From positions 1-59,180 of the forward strand of contig FR889230.1 in assembly GCA_000431815.1 (NCBI GenBank): a stretch of 59,180 nucleotides of DNA. Direction: 5' to 3'. Origin of the DNA: Butyrivibrio sp. CAG:318. GTDB taxonomy: Bacteria; Bacillota; Clostridia; Lachnospirales; Lachnospiraceae. The notes under the pieces were generated by a model. It was not told where the DNA came from. It did not search any database and was given only the letters and a program-made list of their open reading frames with translations. The position numbers and the translations under genes were made by a program. Positions 42,504 to 51,644 of this stretch are shown here, one piece after another (the stretch's first letter is position 1; each line of letters begins with the position of its first letter).

Positions 42504-43922
42504 TTATACAAGCTCCCAGACAACACCTTCTCTGGTGTCTTTAATTCTTACGCCCTTGGCAAGAAGTTCATCCCTTATGGCATCTGCCTTTGCAAAATCT
42601 TTCTCCTTCTTGGCAGCCTTACGTTCCTCAATCTTAGCTTCGACAAATGCAGTAAGTTCATCATCCGCCTTAGGCGCTGCGTTTTCGCCCTGCATTCTTG
42701 TAAGATTAAGAGAAAGCACATAGTCAAAATCTTTGACAAGCGCAAGCTTGGTAGCATCGTTTAAATCACTTCTTAATACATCATATACGACCGTAATTGC
42801 CGATGCCGTATTAATATCATTTTCAAGTGCAGCCTTGAAGTCAGTTTTATATTTATCAAATCCGGCTTTATCGACTTCACCGTCTTCTTTAAGTTCTCCG
42901 ATACGTTTAACAAGCTTATTGTATGCTGCTTTGGTATTGTCCATTATCTCATAAGTGAACTCAAGCGGCTTTCTGTAATGTGACTGCAGGCAGAATAATC
43001 TGTATACAAGCGGATCGTATCCTTTTTCTTCAAGGACGGACACGGTAAGAAATTCACCGTTTGATTTACTCATCTTACCGTTACGGTCATTCAGATGATG
43101 CACATGGAACCAGTAATTGCACCACTTATGTCCGAGATATGACTCACTTTGTGCGATTTCATTGGTATGGTGAGGGAAAATATTATCAACACCTCCGCAA
43201 TGTATATCCATGTATTCGCCGAGGTGCTTCATGCTGATGCATGAACACTCAATATGCCATCCCGGATAACCGACGCCCCACGGGCTGTCCCATTTAAGTT
43301 CCTGGTTGTCAAATTTGGATTTGGTAAACCATAATACGAAATCAGCCTTATTGCGTTTATTGGTATCTTCTGATACATCATCACGCACGCCGACCATAAG
43401 TTCTTTCTCACTCTGGCTTGAAAATACATAATAATCATCAAGCTTTGATGTATCAAAATATACATTGCCGCCTGCAATATAGGCATATCCCTTTTCAAGA
43501 AGAACTTCTATCATGTGAATAAACTCAGGAATACAATTAGTGGCCGGTTCAACCACATCCGGAGTCTTTATATTTAATTTGGCACAATCGGAAAAAAATG
43601 CATCTGTATAATATTTGGCGATTTCCATAACCGTCTTGTGCTCTCTCTTAGCACCTTTAAGCATCTTATCTTCGCCCGTATCAGCATCACTTGTAAGATG
43701 TCCTACATCGGTAATATTCATTACGCGCTTTACATCATATCCCTCATATCTGAGAGTCTTCTCAAGCACATCCTCCATAATGTAACTTCTGAGATTACCG
43801 ATATGCGCGAAATGATAAACAGTCGGTCCGCATGTATACATAGAAACTTTGCCATCCGTATTAGGAACAAACTGTTCGATTTTTCTGGTAAGAGTATTAA
43901 ACAACTGCACTTTATTTTCCAT
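42504..43922 (-). CDS. cysS: Cysteinyl-tRNA synthetase
   Basis: This 472-residue class I synthetase has the start TCGPTVYHFAHIGNLR (HIGH-type motif), zinc-binding Cys/His residues including ECSCIS, and the KMSKS loop in NGKMSKSNGEF. It overlaps cysE by 11 bases and is followed directly by mrnC. Length is normal. Confidence 0.96.
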   Translation of the reverse strand: MENKVQLFNTLTRKIEQFVPNTDGKVSMYTCGPTVYHFAHIGNLRSYIMEDVLEKTLRYEGYDVKRVMNITDVGHLTSDADTGEDKMLKGAKREHKTVMEIAKYYTDAFFSDCAKLNIKTPDVVEPATNCIPEFIHMIEVLLEKGYAYIAGGNVYFDTSKLDDYYVFSSQSEKELMVGVRDDVSEDTNKRNKADFVLWFTKSKFDNQELKWDSPWGVGYPGWHIECSCISMKHLGEYMDIHCGGVDNIFPHHTNEIAQSESYLGHKWCNYWFHVHHLNDRNGKMSKSNGEFLTVSVLEEKGYDPLVYRLFCLQSHYRKPLEFTYEIMDNTKAAYNKLVKRIGELKEDGEVDKAGFDKYKTDFKAALENDINTASAITVVYDVLRSDLNDATKLALVKDFDYVLSLNLTRMQGENAAPKADDELTAFVEAKIEERKAAKKEKDFAKADAIRDELLAKGVRIKDTREGVVWELV

Positions 43923-44580
43923 TTTCGTGTTTCTCCAATCTTTTTAAAATCTCATCGACCTGATTTCTGAGTTTCTCATTATCTTCCTTAAGTGTATTAA
44001 TATCATTAAGAACCGGATCCGGAAGATTGATCTGATCAAGATCCGTATTCGGAAGTCTTACGTTATTGCTCTTTACGATACGTCCCGGGATACCTACAAC
44101 GGTTGAATTAGGCGGTACTTCTTCAAGAACAACCGAACCTGCTCCTATCTTGGAACCTGCTCCTATCGTAAATGAGCCCAGTACTTTCGCACCTGTGCTT
44201 ATCATCACGTTATCCTCTATCGTCGGATGCCTCTTTCCCTTTTCTTTACCGGTTCCGCCAAGTGTCACGCCCTGATACAACGTAACATTATCACCTATTA
44301 TCGTAGTCTCACCTATTACAACACCATGTCCGTGGTCTATGAAGAGTCCCTTACCTATCGTTGCGCCCGGATGTATCTCTATACCGGTCTTTCTCGCGGC
44401 GCGCTGCGATATTTTCCTGGCCTTGTAGAACTTTCCCTGTTCGTATAATCTATGAGCTTTACGGTACTCCCAGATTGCCCAGAAACAAGGATAAAGAAAT
44501 ACTTCTTTATCGTCTTTCATCGCCGGGTCTCTGTCTCTTATTACTTCTATCTGCTCTCTGACATAATCTTTAAATCTCAT
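43912..44580 (-). CDS. cysE: Serine O-acetyltransferase
   Basis: This 222-residue enzyme acetylates serine for cysteine synthesis. It has the left-handed beta-helix hexapeptide repeats (GIEIHPGATIGKGLFIDHGH, then GETTIIGDNVTLYQGVTLGG) and a C-terminal helix (about 175-222). The N-terminal part is short, as in Gram-positive SATs. It overlaps the start of cysS by 11 bases, linking cysteine supply with Cys-tRNA formation. Confidence 0.94.
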   Translation of the reverse strand: MRFKDYVREQIEVIRDRDPAMKDDKEVFLYPCFWAIWEYRKAHRLYEQGKFYKARKISQRAARKTGIEIHPGATIGKGLFIDHGHGVVIGETTIIGDNVTLYQGVTLGGTGKEKGKRHPTIEDNVMISTGAKVLGSFTIGAGSKIGAGSVVLEEVPPNSTVVGIPGRIVKSNNVRLPNTDLDQINLPDPVLNDINTLKEDNEKLRNQVDEILKRLEKHENGK

Positions 44581-44655
44581 CGTAATTCCTCACTTACGGC
44601 ATATACTATGTTATAGAATATGCACAAGCTGACCTTTTGTCAAGTGCATGGTATA

Positions 44656-45213
44656 CTACCGGTCTGCCTGACAGCCCCGGCATCCGGCACATCCGCCCGC
44701 ATTCCGGCGCTCATTCATTATATCATCATACACATAATTCTCAACCGTGGTTATAAGCACTGATGCCTGCGATGCAATTCCTTCCCCTGCTCCCGTAAAT
44801 CCAAGTCCTTCCTCGGTGGTTGCCTTAACACTTACGCGGTTCTTTTCGATTCCAAGTGCTTTTGCAATATTTTCCCTCATTTCTTCTATATAAGGCGAAA
44901 ATTTGGGACGCTGTGCAATAATTGTGCTGTCCACATTCTCTATTACATAATTATTATCCGACAATATTTTTGCAACATTTTTCATAAGTTCCATGCTGGA
45001 TATTCCCTTGTAGCGCTCATCACTGTCAGGAAAATGCCTGCCTATATCACCAAGCGCAGCTGCTCCGAGAAGAGCATCCATTATTGCATGAAGAAGCACA
45101 TCCGCATCCGAATGTCCCAATAATCCTTTATCATAAGGTATATCCACACCTCCGACTATCATCTTACGGCCTTCTGTCAGCCTGTGGACATCATATCCTG
45201 TTCCTACTCTCAT
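44656..45213 (-). CDS. ispF: 2-C-methyl-D-erythritol 2,4-cyclodiphosphate synthase with Cys-rich tail
   Basis: This 185-residue enzyme of the MEP isoprenoid pathway has the metal ligands D8, H10 and H42 (GTGYDVHRL and LLHAIMDALLGAAALGDIG). The family is usually about 157 residues. Here an extra C-terminal tail of roughly 25 residues ends in GGCAGCRGCQADR, with a C-x2-C-x2-C pattern. It lies 75 bases before cysE, matching the ispF-gltX-cysE order of B. subtilis minus gltX. AGGAGG precedes the start. Confidence 0.94.
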   Translation of the reverse strand: MRVGTGYDVHRLTEGRKMIVGGVDIPYDKGLLGHSDADVLLHAIMDALLGAAALGDIGRHFPDSDERYKGISSMELMKNVAKILSDNNYVIENVDSTIIAQRPKFSPYIEEMRENIAKALGIEKNRVSVKATTEEGLGFTGAGEGIASQASVLITTVENYVYDDIMNERRNAGGCAGCRGCQADR

Positions 45214-45237
45214 ATATTATCCTCCTTGCCTTCCGGT

Positions 45238-45271
45238 AAAAAAAAGAACTTAATGCATTAACATTAAGTTC
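45238..45271 (-). terminator. Terminator after the tRNA pair
   Basis: GAACTTAATG and CATTAAGTTC form a perfect 10-bp stem with a 6-base loop, followed by eight T on the minus strand. Confidence 0.9.
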
Positions 45272-45281
45272 CTGTTGTCAG

Positions 45282-45355
45282 TAGCGGAGAAGGGAGTCGA
45301 ACCCCTGACACCATGGGTATGAACCATGTGCTCTAGCCATCTGAGCTACTCCGCC
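45282..45355 (-). tRNA. tRNA-Met (anticodon CAT)
   Basis: The 74-base cloverleaf has the anticodon arm CATGG-TTCATAC-CCATG with anticodon CAT and the T arm AGGGG-TTCGACT-CCCTT. The first acceptor pair is G-U. An Ile-CAU species cannot be fully excluded, but elongator Met is likelier. Confidence 0.88.
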
Positions 45356-45371
45356 ATATTGAATTGAAAAA

Positions 45372-45444
45372 TGGGACCTACAGGGCTCGAACCTGTGACC
45401 CTCTGCTTGTAAGGCAGATGCTCTCCCAGCTGAGCTAAGATCCC
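45372..45444 (-). tRNA. tRNA-Val (anticodon TAC)
   Basis: The 73-base cloverleaf has the acceptor stem GGGATCT/AGGTCCC, the anticodon arm TCTGC-CTTACAA-GCAGA with anticodon TAC and the T arm ACAGG-TTCGAGC-CCTGT. It is transcribed first, with tRNA-Met following. Confidence 0.95.
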
Positions 45445-45479
45445 ATATTCAGTTATGGGCTTTCTCAACCCGCTTGCCT

Positions 45480-45509
45480 ATTATATTATTAACAGACCAC
45501 AAATGTCAA
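45480..45509 (-). promoter_or_regulatory. Promoter of the tRNA-Val/tRNA-Met unit
   Basis: On the minus strand perfect TTGACA (45504-45509) and TATAAT (45480-45485) are 18 bases apart. Confidence 0.8.
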
Positions 45510-45549
45510 TACTTTTTTTAATTTTTTTAAAATTAATTGTCATACAGTG

Positions 45550-46674
45550 TCAGCTTACTATATCCGTAATCGACTCAACGTCCCATATTAACGTGTTTGT
45601 AACCCCATCAGAATCCTTGACACTGATGCATACAGCCTTAAGTTCTCTCATATAACTGACGTTCTCAACCGTATATCCCTTTGGAATTACATCATGATTT
45701 TCCATTATACCGGCAGATACATTGTAAAACCTTATCCCAGACCCGTTATCGTCCCCGGCAATCGTAAATATATTCGGTCCGTCCGGGTATATATACATGT
45801 TCTTAAGCTCCGCTTCATTCTCAAGCGTAAATTTAACAAAGGTCCGCGGTTTTAACTCATCATATACGCATACCGCCCTTGCATAACTATCGCTCGTATA
45901 AATATATAATCCGTCTTCGTAGTATAAATCCTTATCGTAGCCGCTGAGACTTTCTATCTCCTGCATCTCGATGCTTAATTTGGCATACCCGTTGGATATC
46001 GGCGTTGAAGCTTTTATTATAAGGGTCGAATCATCGGATCCCATGCTCACAAGTTCAATTGAATCCAGACTCTCACCGGCATCATATGCCACGGCCGACT
46101 GTCCGGTCTCTGTTATATATTGGTATACACGGACATCCTTGTCAAGCGTATAGTAAATTCTGTTCCCGCTGTCGGTTACAAGCATGTCTTCCGGTGTAAA
46201 ATCCAATTCATATGCCGTGTATTTGGAGCCTTTTATGTTAAGCTGCAGATAAAGTCTGTTATCCTTATCATATACATATGGAACACCGCTTTCCGTAGTG
46301 GCCACATATGAACTCCCGGACAGATTTTCCGTTATATTGATGGTTTTGTATACCTCAGCGCTTGACAAATCATATGTCACTACTTCACGGCTGTCCTCAC
46401 CGATATAAAGCGCCATGATATATTTATTTCCGAATCCATACACGGAATCCGGTGATATGCCATTCTTATAAAGCATTTCGCTCACATTATACAAAGCCGT
46501 ACTTTCTCCTACAGGTTCGCCCTTGATAACCTTGTCAAAAATAGTATTTTCCTGTTTGGTTTCTTCCTGCGGCTTATTGGTTGTGCTTTTTATGGCAGTG
46601 CATCCCGTAAGTACCGTAATTGCAATACATCCTGTAAGTGCCAACGCTTTCCGTACTGATTTCACCTGCAACAC
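45550..46674 (-). CDS. Lipoprotein of an unusual ABC operon
   Basis: This 374-residue protein has a lipoprotein signal (VLTGC, C25), a short polar linker and then a beta-rich body with repeated Tyr and Asp-rich strands, which could be a beta-propeller. No enzymatic motif is visible. It is the third gene after an ATPase and a membrane protein (8-base gap), so it is probably the extracytoplasmic part of that system. GGAGG precedes the start. I do not recognise a named family. Confidence 0.75.
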   Translation of the reverse strand: MLQVKSVRKALALTGCIAITVLTGCTAIKSTTNKPQEETKQENTIFDKVIKGEPVGESTALYNVSEMLYKNGISPDSVYGFGNKYIMALYIGEDSREVVTYDLSSAEVYKTINITENLSGSSYVATTESGVPYVYDKDNRLYLQLNIKGSKYTAYELDFTPEDMLVTDSGNRIYYTLDKDVRVYQYITETGQSAVAYDAGESLDSIELVSMGSDDSTLIIKASTPISNGYAKLSIEMQEIESLSGYDKDLYYEDGLYIYTSDSYARAVCVYDELKPRTFVKFTLENEAELKNMYIYPDGPNIFTIAGDDNGSGIRFYNVSAGIMENHDVIPKGYTVENVSYMRELKAVCISVKDSDGVTNTLIWDVESITDIVS

Positions 46675-46682
46675 CTCCGTGT

Positions 46683-48242
46683 CTACTTCAATCTAAATGT
46701 TCTGTATCCTATCTGACCGACTAAGCTTACACCCGCCGCCATAACAACTGCAAGTGCCAGTCCTACACCCAGTGTAAAAAATAATGCTGTGGAATTAATA
46801 TATATGAACAGACTGCTGCACACATACATGATTATGTTGATTATAACATATCTGTTCCGGCTCTTTACGGCATCTTTTGTATATGGCTGTATCGCATAAT
46901 ATAGTGTAAGCTGGAGCACCGTAAAAAGACATGACAGCATCAATATTCCAACGCACACAGGAATAACGGTTCCTGCATTCGATTTGGAGACAATTCCGGC
47001 CACGGCATATACCACCGTCAGCACTGCCGCCGGTACAATGTCTATTATGAGCATATATCTGAGCCTTATGAAATAATTCTCAAGGATATCATTACGGTTA
47101 TTATATCCTTCCTTCTTAAGGAGTTCGCAGTCACACTGGTAAAAAAATGAACGGCAGATGCTCATACTGTTTGAAAATACACACATAACAAATACCATCA
47201 CAGGCATTGAATATGATATGATTTTTGACACTTCTTCCGCATGTCCGTTAAACGATGCGATAAGTGCTGCTGCCAGTGTGATTATCGAAAGCGAGATTTT
47301 GAACCGTATATTGGATGCTATGCCTGACTTATTTCGTTTAAAAAATTCACGGTTAATTTCCGAATATACCTGTGCATTGCACTCACTGACATCTTCTGCC
47401 ATGAATGCAGGTTCTTCCTCAAGCACCGCTGCATCATCTTCAGCCCCGTCATCAAGGCTGCTTTTCTTAAAAAGTCTTGCAGCCGCTTTCGGATATCCGC
47501 TATAATTCCATACATAATATATAAAGACCGCAATCATCAGCAGAATGACCATCAGCCATATCGTATTGAATACAAGGTCATATGCCCCGGGAACATATCC
47601 GCGCAGATATGGTATAAAATATGCCACGAAAAGAGACAAGAGCATTACCGCAATATTACCTTTTCTGTGCATGGAAAACGGTTTGGCAGTTGCCTTGAAC
47701 ATCATTATATTAAAGGCTTCTCCCGCATATCTCGAACCAACGATTACGATCGTCAGGTAAAGTGCTTTGGCCACATTCATGCCAAACACGGAAAATACCA
47801 GCCAGAATGAAATAAATTCCGTTATATTTTTACGCAGGATCACCATTCTGAAATAATCTGCAGGATTACATCTGACTTCGCGCAGCATAACATACGCCTC
47901 TTCGTCTGTCTCGAATATAACCGAATTATTAACAGAGCCGCAAAAACATATCATAACCATAGAGAAATAAACAAATGAATTCTCCAGTCCGTATCCTATA
48001 TTGCCGGTTGCACTTAACCTTGACAGCACATACATCGGCCCAAGCATGGCAGCTGCCACAAATACGGCTTTCTTGATTATTTCCCATATTATCCTGCATG
48101 CAATGCCTATTATTCCGAACGCGCGCGCCGAATCCGAATGTATCTTCCGGCCCACAAACGGAATATGTTTTAATATATATGCCACCCTGTTGGCATCTGT
48201 CATATATGAAATATATCCGCATTGAAATATTTTCTTAACCAT
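46683..48242 (-). CDS. Polytopic membrane protein (putative ABC exporter permease)
   Basis: This 519-residue protein has about ten or more hydrophobic spans arranged in two groups, separated by a charged acidic region at about 265-295 (DDGAEDDAAVLEEE). The ATPase gene ends four bases upstream and a lipoprotein gene follows eight bases downstream, which supports an ABC-2-like export system. I see no motif that fixes the cargo. The start could be a few codons later, at MTDANRVAYIL. Confidence 0.7.
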   Translation of the reverse strand: MVKKIFQCGYISYMTDANRVAYILKHIPFVGRKIHSDSARAFGIIGIACRIIWEIIKKAVFVAAAMLGPMYVLSRLSATGNIGYGLENSFVYFSMVMICFCGSVNNSVIFETDEEAYVMLREVRCNPADYFRMVILRKNITEFISFWLVFSVFGMNVAKALYLTIVIVGSRYAGEAFNIMMFKATAKPFSMHRKGNIAVMLLSLFVAYFIPYLRGYVPGAYDLVFNTIWLMVILLMIAVFIYYVWNYSGYPKAAARLFKKSSLDDGAEDDAAVLEEEPAFMAEDVSECNAQVYSEINREFFKRNKSGIASNIRFKISLSIITLAAALIASFNGHAEEVSKIISYSMPVMVFVMCVFSNSMSICRSFFYQCDCELLKKEGYNNRNDILENYFIRLRYMLIIDIVPAAVLTVVYAVAGIVSKSNAGTVIPVCVGILMLSCLFTVLQLTLYYAIQPYTKDAVKSRNRYVIINIIMYVCSSLFIYINSTALFFTLGVGLALAVVMAAGVSLVGQIGYRTFRLK

Positions 48243-48246
48243 ATTA

Positions 48247-48885
48247 TTACCGTTTCTCCTGTATTAATCCGCCTGTAAGGATTCCGTCTTTAAGCCATAC
48301 AAGTTCATCAACAAGTGTGTCTAATTTCTTATAATTATCAGATGAAATAATTATGATATGTTTATCCTTCATTCTGGCAATAAAATCTTTCAGAGTATTA
48401 TACATCTTACCGTCAAGATTCGGCTCGTCAATAAGAACCACCACCGGTTCCGTGATAAGAATACTTATAAACTGAAGTCTTTGTTTCTCATCATCCGAAA
48501 AACTGCCTATATATTCGTCCGTCCTGCCACGGCTTATTCCCGCAATCTCCAGATATTTGGCGGCATTGTGTTCCTGTGGGGCATGCATTGATATCATATA
48601 TTCAACATACTGCCTTGCTGTAAGCATCTCAGGAAGCACCGGTTTATCATATACCAGTCCGAAATCCATATAATCTATCTTATAATATCCATTACCGGTG
48701 TCAAGCCTTATAAAACCGCCATCAGGCGCACATTCCGTACACAGGCATTTAAGAAGTGTCGTTCTTCCCGAGCCTCTGCTTCCTGTTATGCCATATACAA
48801 CCCCGCTCTCAAAATCATAACCGGCGCGGTCAATTACGGTAATGTCATCAAATTTTTTTCTTAAATCCCTAACTATCAGGCGCAC
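48247..48885 (-). CDS. ABC-type ATPase with degenerate catalytic motifs
   Basis: This 212-residue ABC fold protein keeps Walker B (LIDEP, 151-155) but departs from the consensus elsewhere. The Walker A lysine is Arg (GSRGSGRTT, R41). The signature LSGGQ is replaced by FSDDEKQR (129-136). The H-loop SSH reads SSD (D183), and no clear Q-loop Gln is seen. It therefore probably hydrolyses ATP poorly or acts as a nucleotide-dependent switch. It heads an operon with a polytopic protein and a lipoprotein. Confidence 0.85.
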   Translation of the reverse strand: MRLIVRDLRKKFDDITVIDRAGYDFESGVVYGITGSRGSGRTTLLKCLCTECAPDGGFIRLDTGNGYYKIDYMDFGLVYDKPVLPEMLTARQYVEYMISMHAPQEHNAAKYLEIAGISRGRTDEYIGSFSDDEKQRLQFISILITEPVVVLIDEPNLDGKMYNTLKDFIARMKDKHIIIISSDNYKKLDTLVDELVWLKDGILTGGLIQEKR

Positions 48886-48940
48886 AATTAGTCCTCCGAT
48901 ATAAATTAATGTTTATCGCGTGACATTTTGTATTTTAATG

Positions 48941-48970
48941 TTGTAATGTCACTTCCTCGTGTGCTATAAT
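48941..48970 (+). promoter_or_regulatory. Promoter of the PAP2 gene
   Basis: TTGTAA (48941-48946) and TATAAT (48965-48970) are 18 bases apart, about 40 bases before the ATG. Confidence 0.65.
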
Positions 48971-49010
48971 TCCCACATACTATCCAGATATTTTGCAGGA
49001 GTTGTTTATT

Positions 49011-49649
49011 ATGAAAAACTTTTTCAAAAAATGGTGGCACGGTCTGTTCGGCCTGTATTTATTCATATACCTGCCATGCTTTTCCTACCTTGAGAAGACT
49101 GTAACAGCTGAATATCATCTGATACATTGTCCTCTTGACGATATTATCCCATTTTGTGAATATTTTATTATACCATATTACTTCTGGTTTATATTTATCG
49201 CAACGGCTTGCGCTTATTTTTTTCTCCGCTCACAGAGCGAAGCTGTCAGAATGTACTCTTACCTTATAATAGGAATGAGCATTGCCGTTATTATATACTT
49301 CATATTTCCGAACGGTCTCGGCAATCTGCGCCCGGCTGAATTTCCGCGTGAGAACGCATGCACAAAGCTTGTCAGGTTCTTATACAAGGCCGATACTTCA
49401 ACAAATGTTCTTCCGAGCCTGCATGTATATAATACTCTCGTTGTGCTTGTTGCAGTATTCCATTCAAAGACATTTGGCAGATATCATACCGCTGTCAAGG
49501 TAATAACGTCGGTAATCGGAGCACTCATATGTGCTTCAACGCTTTTCCTTAAACAGCATTCCGTGTATGATGTAATCGCTGCAGTCATTATGGCAGGTGC
49601 GCTTTATCCGCTCATCTACCGTTCAAAGCTGTTTGCCAGACTTAATTAA
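49011..49649 (+). CDS. PAP2-family membrane phosphatase
   Basis: This 212-residue protein has about six membrane spans and the PAP2 motifs PSLH at 135-138 and KQHSVYD from 181, the latter holding the catalytic His. The first PAP2 motif is weak (NLRPAEFPRE region). Family members remove phosphate from lipid phosphates such as undecaprenyl pyrophosphate or phosphatidic acid. The ATG at 49011 has AGGAG upstream. Its 3' end overlaps the convergent glycosyltransferase gene by eight bases. Confidence 0.85.
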   Translation: MKNFFKKWWHGLFGLYLFIYLPCFSYLEKTVTAEYHLIHCPLDDIIPFCEYFIIPYYFWFIFIATACAYFFLRSQSEAVRMYSYLIIGMSIAVIIYFIFPNGLGNLRPAEFPRENACTKLVRFLYKADTSTNVLPSLHVYNTLVVLVAVFHSKTFGRYHTAVKVITSVIGALICASTLFLKQHSVYDVIAAVIMAGALYPLIYRSKLFARLN

Positions 49650-50661
49650 AACCAAATATCTTCTGGACGATGCGGTAACCTGCCACGGAGATTTTCCTGC
49701 CAACCTTACCCGGCCAGTTCATCCAGATACCGAGAATTGAGAACCTGATATGTCTGTAAGCTGAAGGTTCTTTCTCTTTAAGCAGCGCCCAGAGTGCTGC
49801 TTTTTTATTTATATTTTCTTCATCATTTGATAAAATTGCCATTATCGATGATACCGTCATAATTATTGACAGGTAATTTCTCATATAGACACGGCACTTC
49901 TTATTGTGGATTGATTCGGAATCATAGCAGTCAATCATCATCCTGTTGACAAGAAGCTGCTGGTCAATTCTCTTGATCATCACATCCTCATTTACGGACT
50001 GGTCGTTTCTTCCTATAAAATACCAATAAAAATTGACATCCACATAATACATTATTTTGACCGACGGAAGCGGCTGGAATACAAAGAGATTATCCACATA
50101 AAAAGTGTGTTTAGGGAGATTCAGTCCACATTCCCTTAACAATTCCGTCCTGTAAATTACCGAATGCATCAATATGTATTGCGTATTTTTGAAATGTCCT
50201 ATGTCATCCCATGTAAAATATGTATCTGTCGGAAGAACTGTCGTGTAACGCATTACTTTCTTACGCTTGGTGTTCTGCTTATCATATACATAGTTGGATA
50301 TGAGCATATCAAGTCTGTGGCCTTCAAGTACGGACTTACGCATCACATTTAGAAGCTTCATATAGGCTTCTTTTCCGACTCTGTCATCGCTGTCAACAAC
50401 CTTAAAAAATACTCCGGTTGCATTCTTAAGTCCTTCCATAACAGCATCACCGTGTCCGCCGTTGACTTTGTGCACGGCCTTACATATTCCGGGATATTCT
50501 GCGGCATACCGGTCTGCTATCTCTGCCGTCTTATCGCCCGACCCGTCATCCACAATAATTATCTCAACTTCATCCCCTCCCGGGAGAAGTGAATCAATGC
50601 AGCGATGCATATACGCTTCCGAATTATAACATGGTACTGCAACTGACAAAATTTTTCTCAT
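49642..50661 (-). CDS. Family 2 glycosyltransferase
   Basis: This 339-residue GT-A enzyme has the nucleotide-binding IIIVDDGSGDKT (D38, D39) and the metal-binding DSDD at 90-93. It lacks membrane anchors in the catalytic part; the C-terminus is basic and amphipathic. It probably transfers a sugar in envelope polysaccharide or teichoic-acid-like synthesis. The ATG at 50661 has GGTGAGG upstream and lies eight bases before the end of the CPBP gene region. Confidence 0.9.
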   Translation of the reverse strand: MRKILSVAVPCYNSEAYMHRCIDSLLPGGDEVEIIIVDDGSGDKTAEIADRYAAEYPGICKAVHKVNGGHGDAVMEGLKNATGVFFKVVDSDDRVGKEAYMKLLNVMRKSVLEGHRLDMLISNYVYDKQNTKRKKVMRYTTVLPTDTYFTWDDIGHFKNTQYILMHSVIYRTELLRECGLNLPKHTFYVDNLFVFQPLPSVKIMYYVDVNFYWYFIGRNDQSVNEDVMIKRIDQQLLVNRMMIDCYDSESIHNKKCRVYMRNYLSIIMTVSSIMAILSNDEENINKKAALWALLKEKEPSAYRHIRFSILGIWMNWPGKVGRKISVAGYRIVQKIFGFN

Positions 50662-50668
50662 AATAACC

Positions 50669-51610
50669 TCACCTTGAACCATCCGTTCCATCTGCGGCAA
50701 CGGGTTTTCTTATTACTTTACGGTCTATCAGCCATAAAATAAGGAATGTTACGGCAAGTTCTGCCACAACAAGCAACATATATCCTCCGGTAGTAAGTCC
50801 TATCCCTTCTTCCGGCATGACGTTGGTAATTATTACCGATATCAGATTGGCTCCGGCATGAAATATAACCGGTGCTACTATCGTCTTGAATTTCTCATAA
50901 ACAAATGCAAGCAGCAGTCCTATTATAAATGCATATAAGAACTGTACCGCATTGCCATGCAGTGCTCCGAACACCAGTGCCGACACTAACGCCGCCGGAA
51001 CAAATTTCATACGTTCCCTTAATCTGTTATAGATAAGTCCGCGGAATAAAAATTCTTCCACAATCGGAGCAGCAACTGCTGTCGATATGATCTGGACAGC
51101 TATGCCGCCCGAATATATCATTTCTGACACATTGTCATACGTCCCGAAAAAGTCCACATTCCAGTCAACTCCAAAAAAAGACCTTCCAACAACCTGTATA
51201 AATCCCTGTACTGCCATGAGTACCATCGGTACAACATGATTAAATCCCATTGCAGCGAAAAATCCCACCACCGGCAGCAGAAGGAACCATTTCGGGCTCA
51301 GCTTCTCATATTTTGTATAACTTCCGTTTATCATGCTGCGTCCTTTATCCCGGCGCATAAACATAATATATAGCGGTATCAGCACGGCGCTTCTGGCAAT
51401 CGTAATATACATGCTGATATTGTAAGTATAATTCGTAAGTTCTTCCTCAAGGGCATTCACATCCATAAGTGACATTCCTCTTGAAGCAGCTATTCTGAAC
51501 ATATGAATGTACAGAGCGGCCATCTCTATTGCCATCTCTACTCCGACAAAAATCAGAATCGGATATACAAGTCTCCATACAAACGTTCCCACATTCTCTT
51601 TCTTAGGCAA
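50669..51610 (-). CDS. CPBP-family intramembrane metalloprotease
   Basis: This 313-residue protein has about eight membrane spans and the three CPBP (Rce1/Abi) motifs: E185-E186-x3-R190 (VEEFLFR), H218 (FGALHGN) and H251-x3-N255. Members process prenylated or signal-bearing peptides, sometimes for bacteriocin immunity; the substrate here is unknown. It lies 34 bases after the Mrp gene and seven before the glycosyltransferase. Confidence 0.9.
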   Translation of the reverse strand: MPKKENVGTFVWRLVYPILIFVGVEMAIEMAALYIHMFRIAASRGMSLMDVNALEEELTNYTYNISMYITIARSAVLIPLYIMFMRRDKGRSMINGSYTKYEKLSPKWFLLLPVVGFFAAMGFNHVVPMVLMAVQGFIQVVGRSFFGVDWNVDFFGTYDNVSEMIYSGGIAVQIISTAVAAPIVEEFLFRGLIYNRLRERMKFVPAALVSALVFGALHGNAVQFLYAFIIGLLLAFVYEKFKTIVAPVIFHAGANLISVIITNVMPEEGIGLTTGGYMLLVVAELAVTFLILWLIDRKVIRKPVAADGTDGSR

Positions 51611-51644
51611 AACAAACCTCCCTGTTGTATTCTATCCGGTTCTT

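Noticed and set aside
44581..44655. T-box or other riboswitch before cysE-cysS
   Set aside because: The gap is only 75 bases and shows no T-box sequence or antiterminator hairpin.
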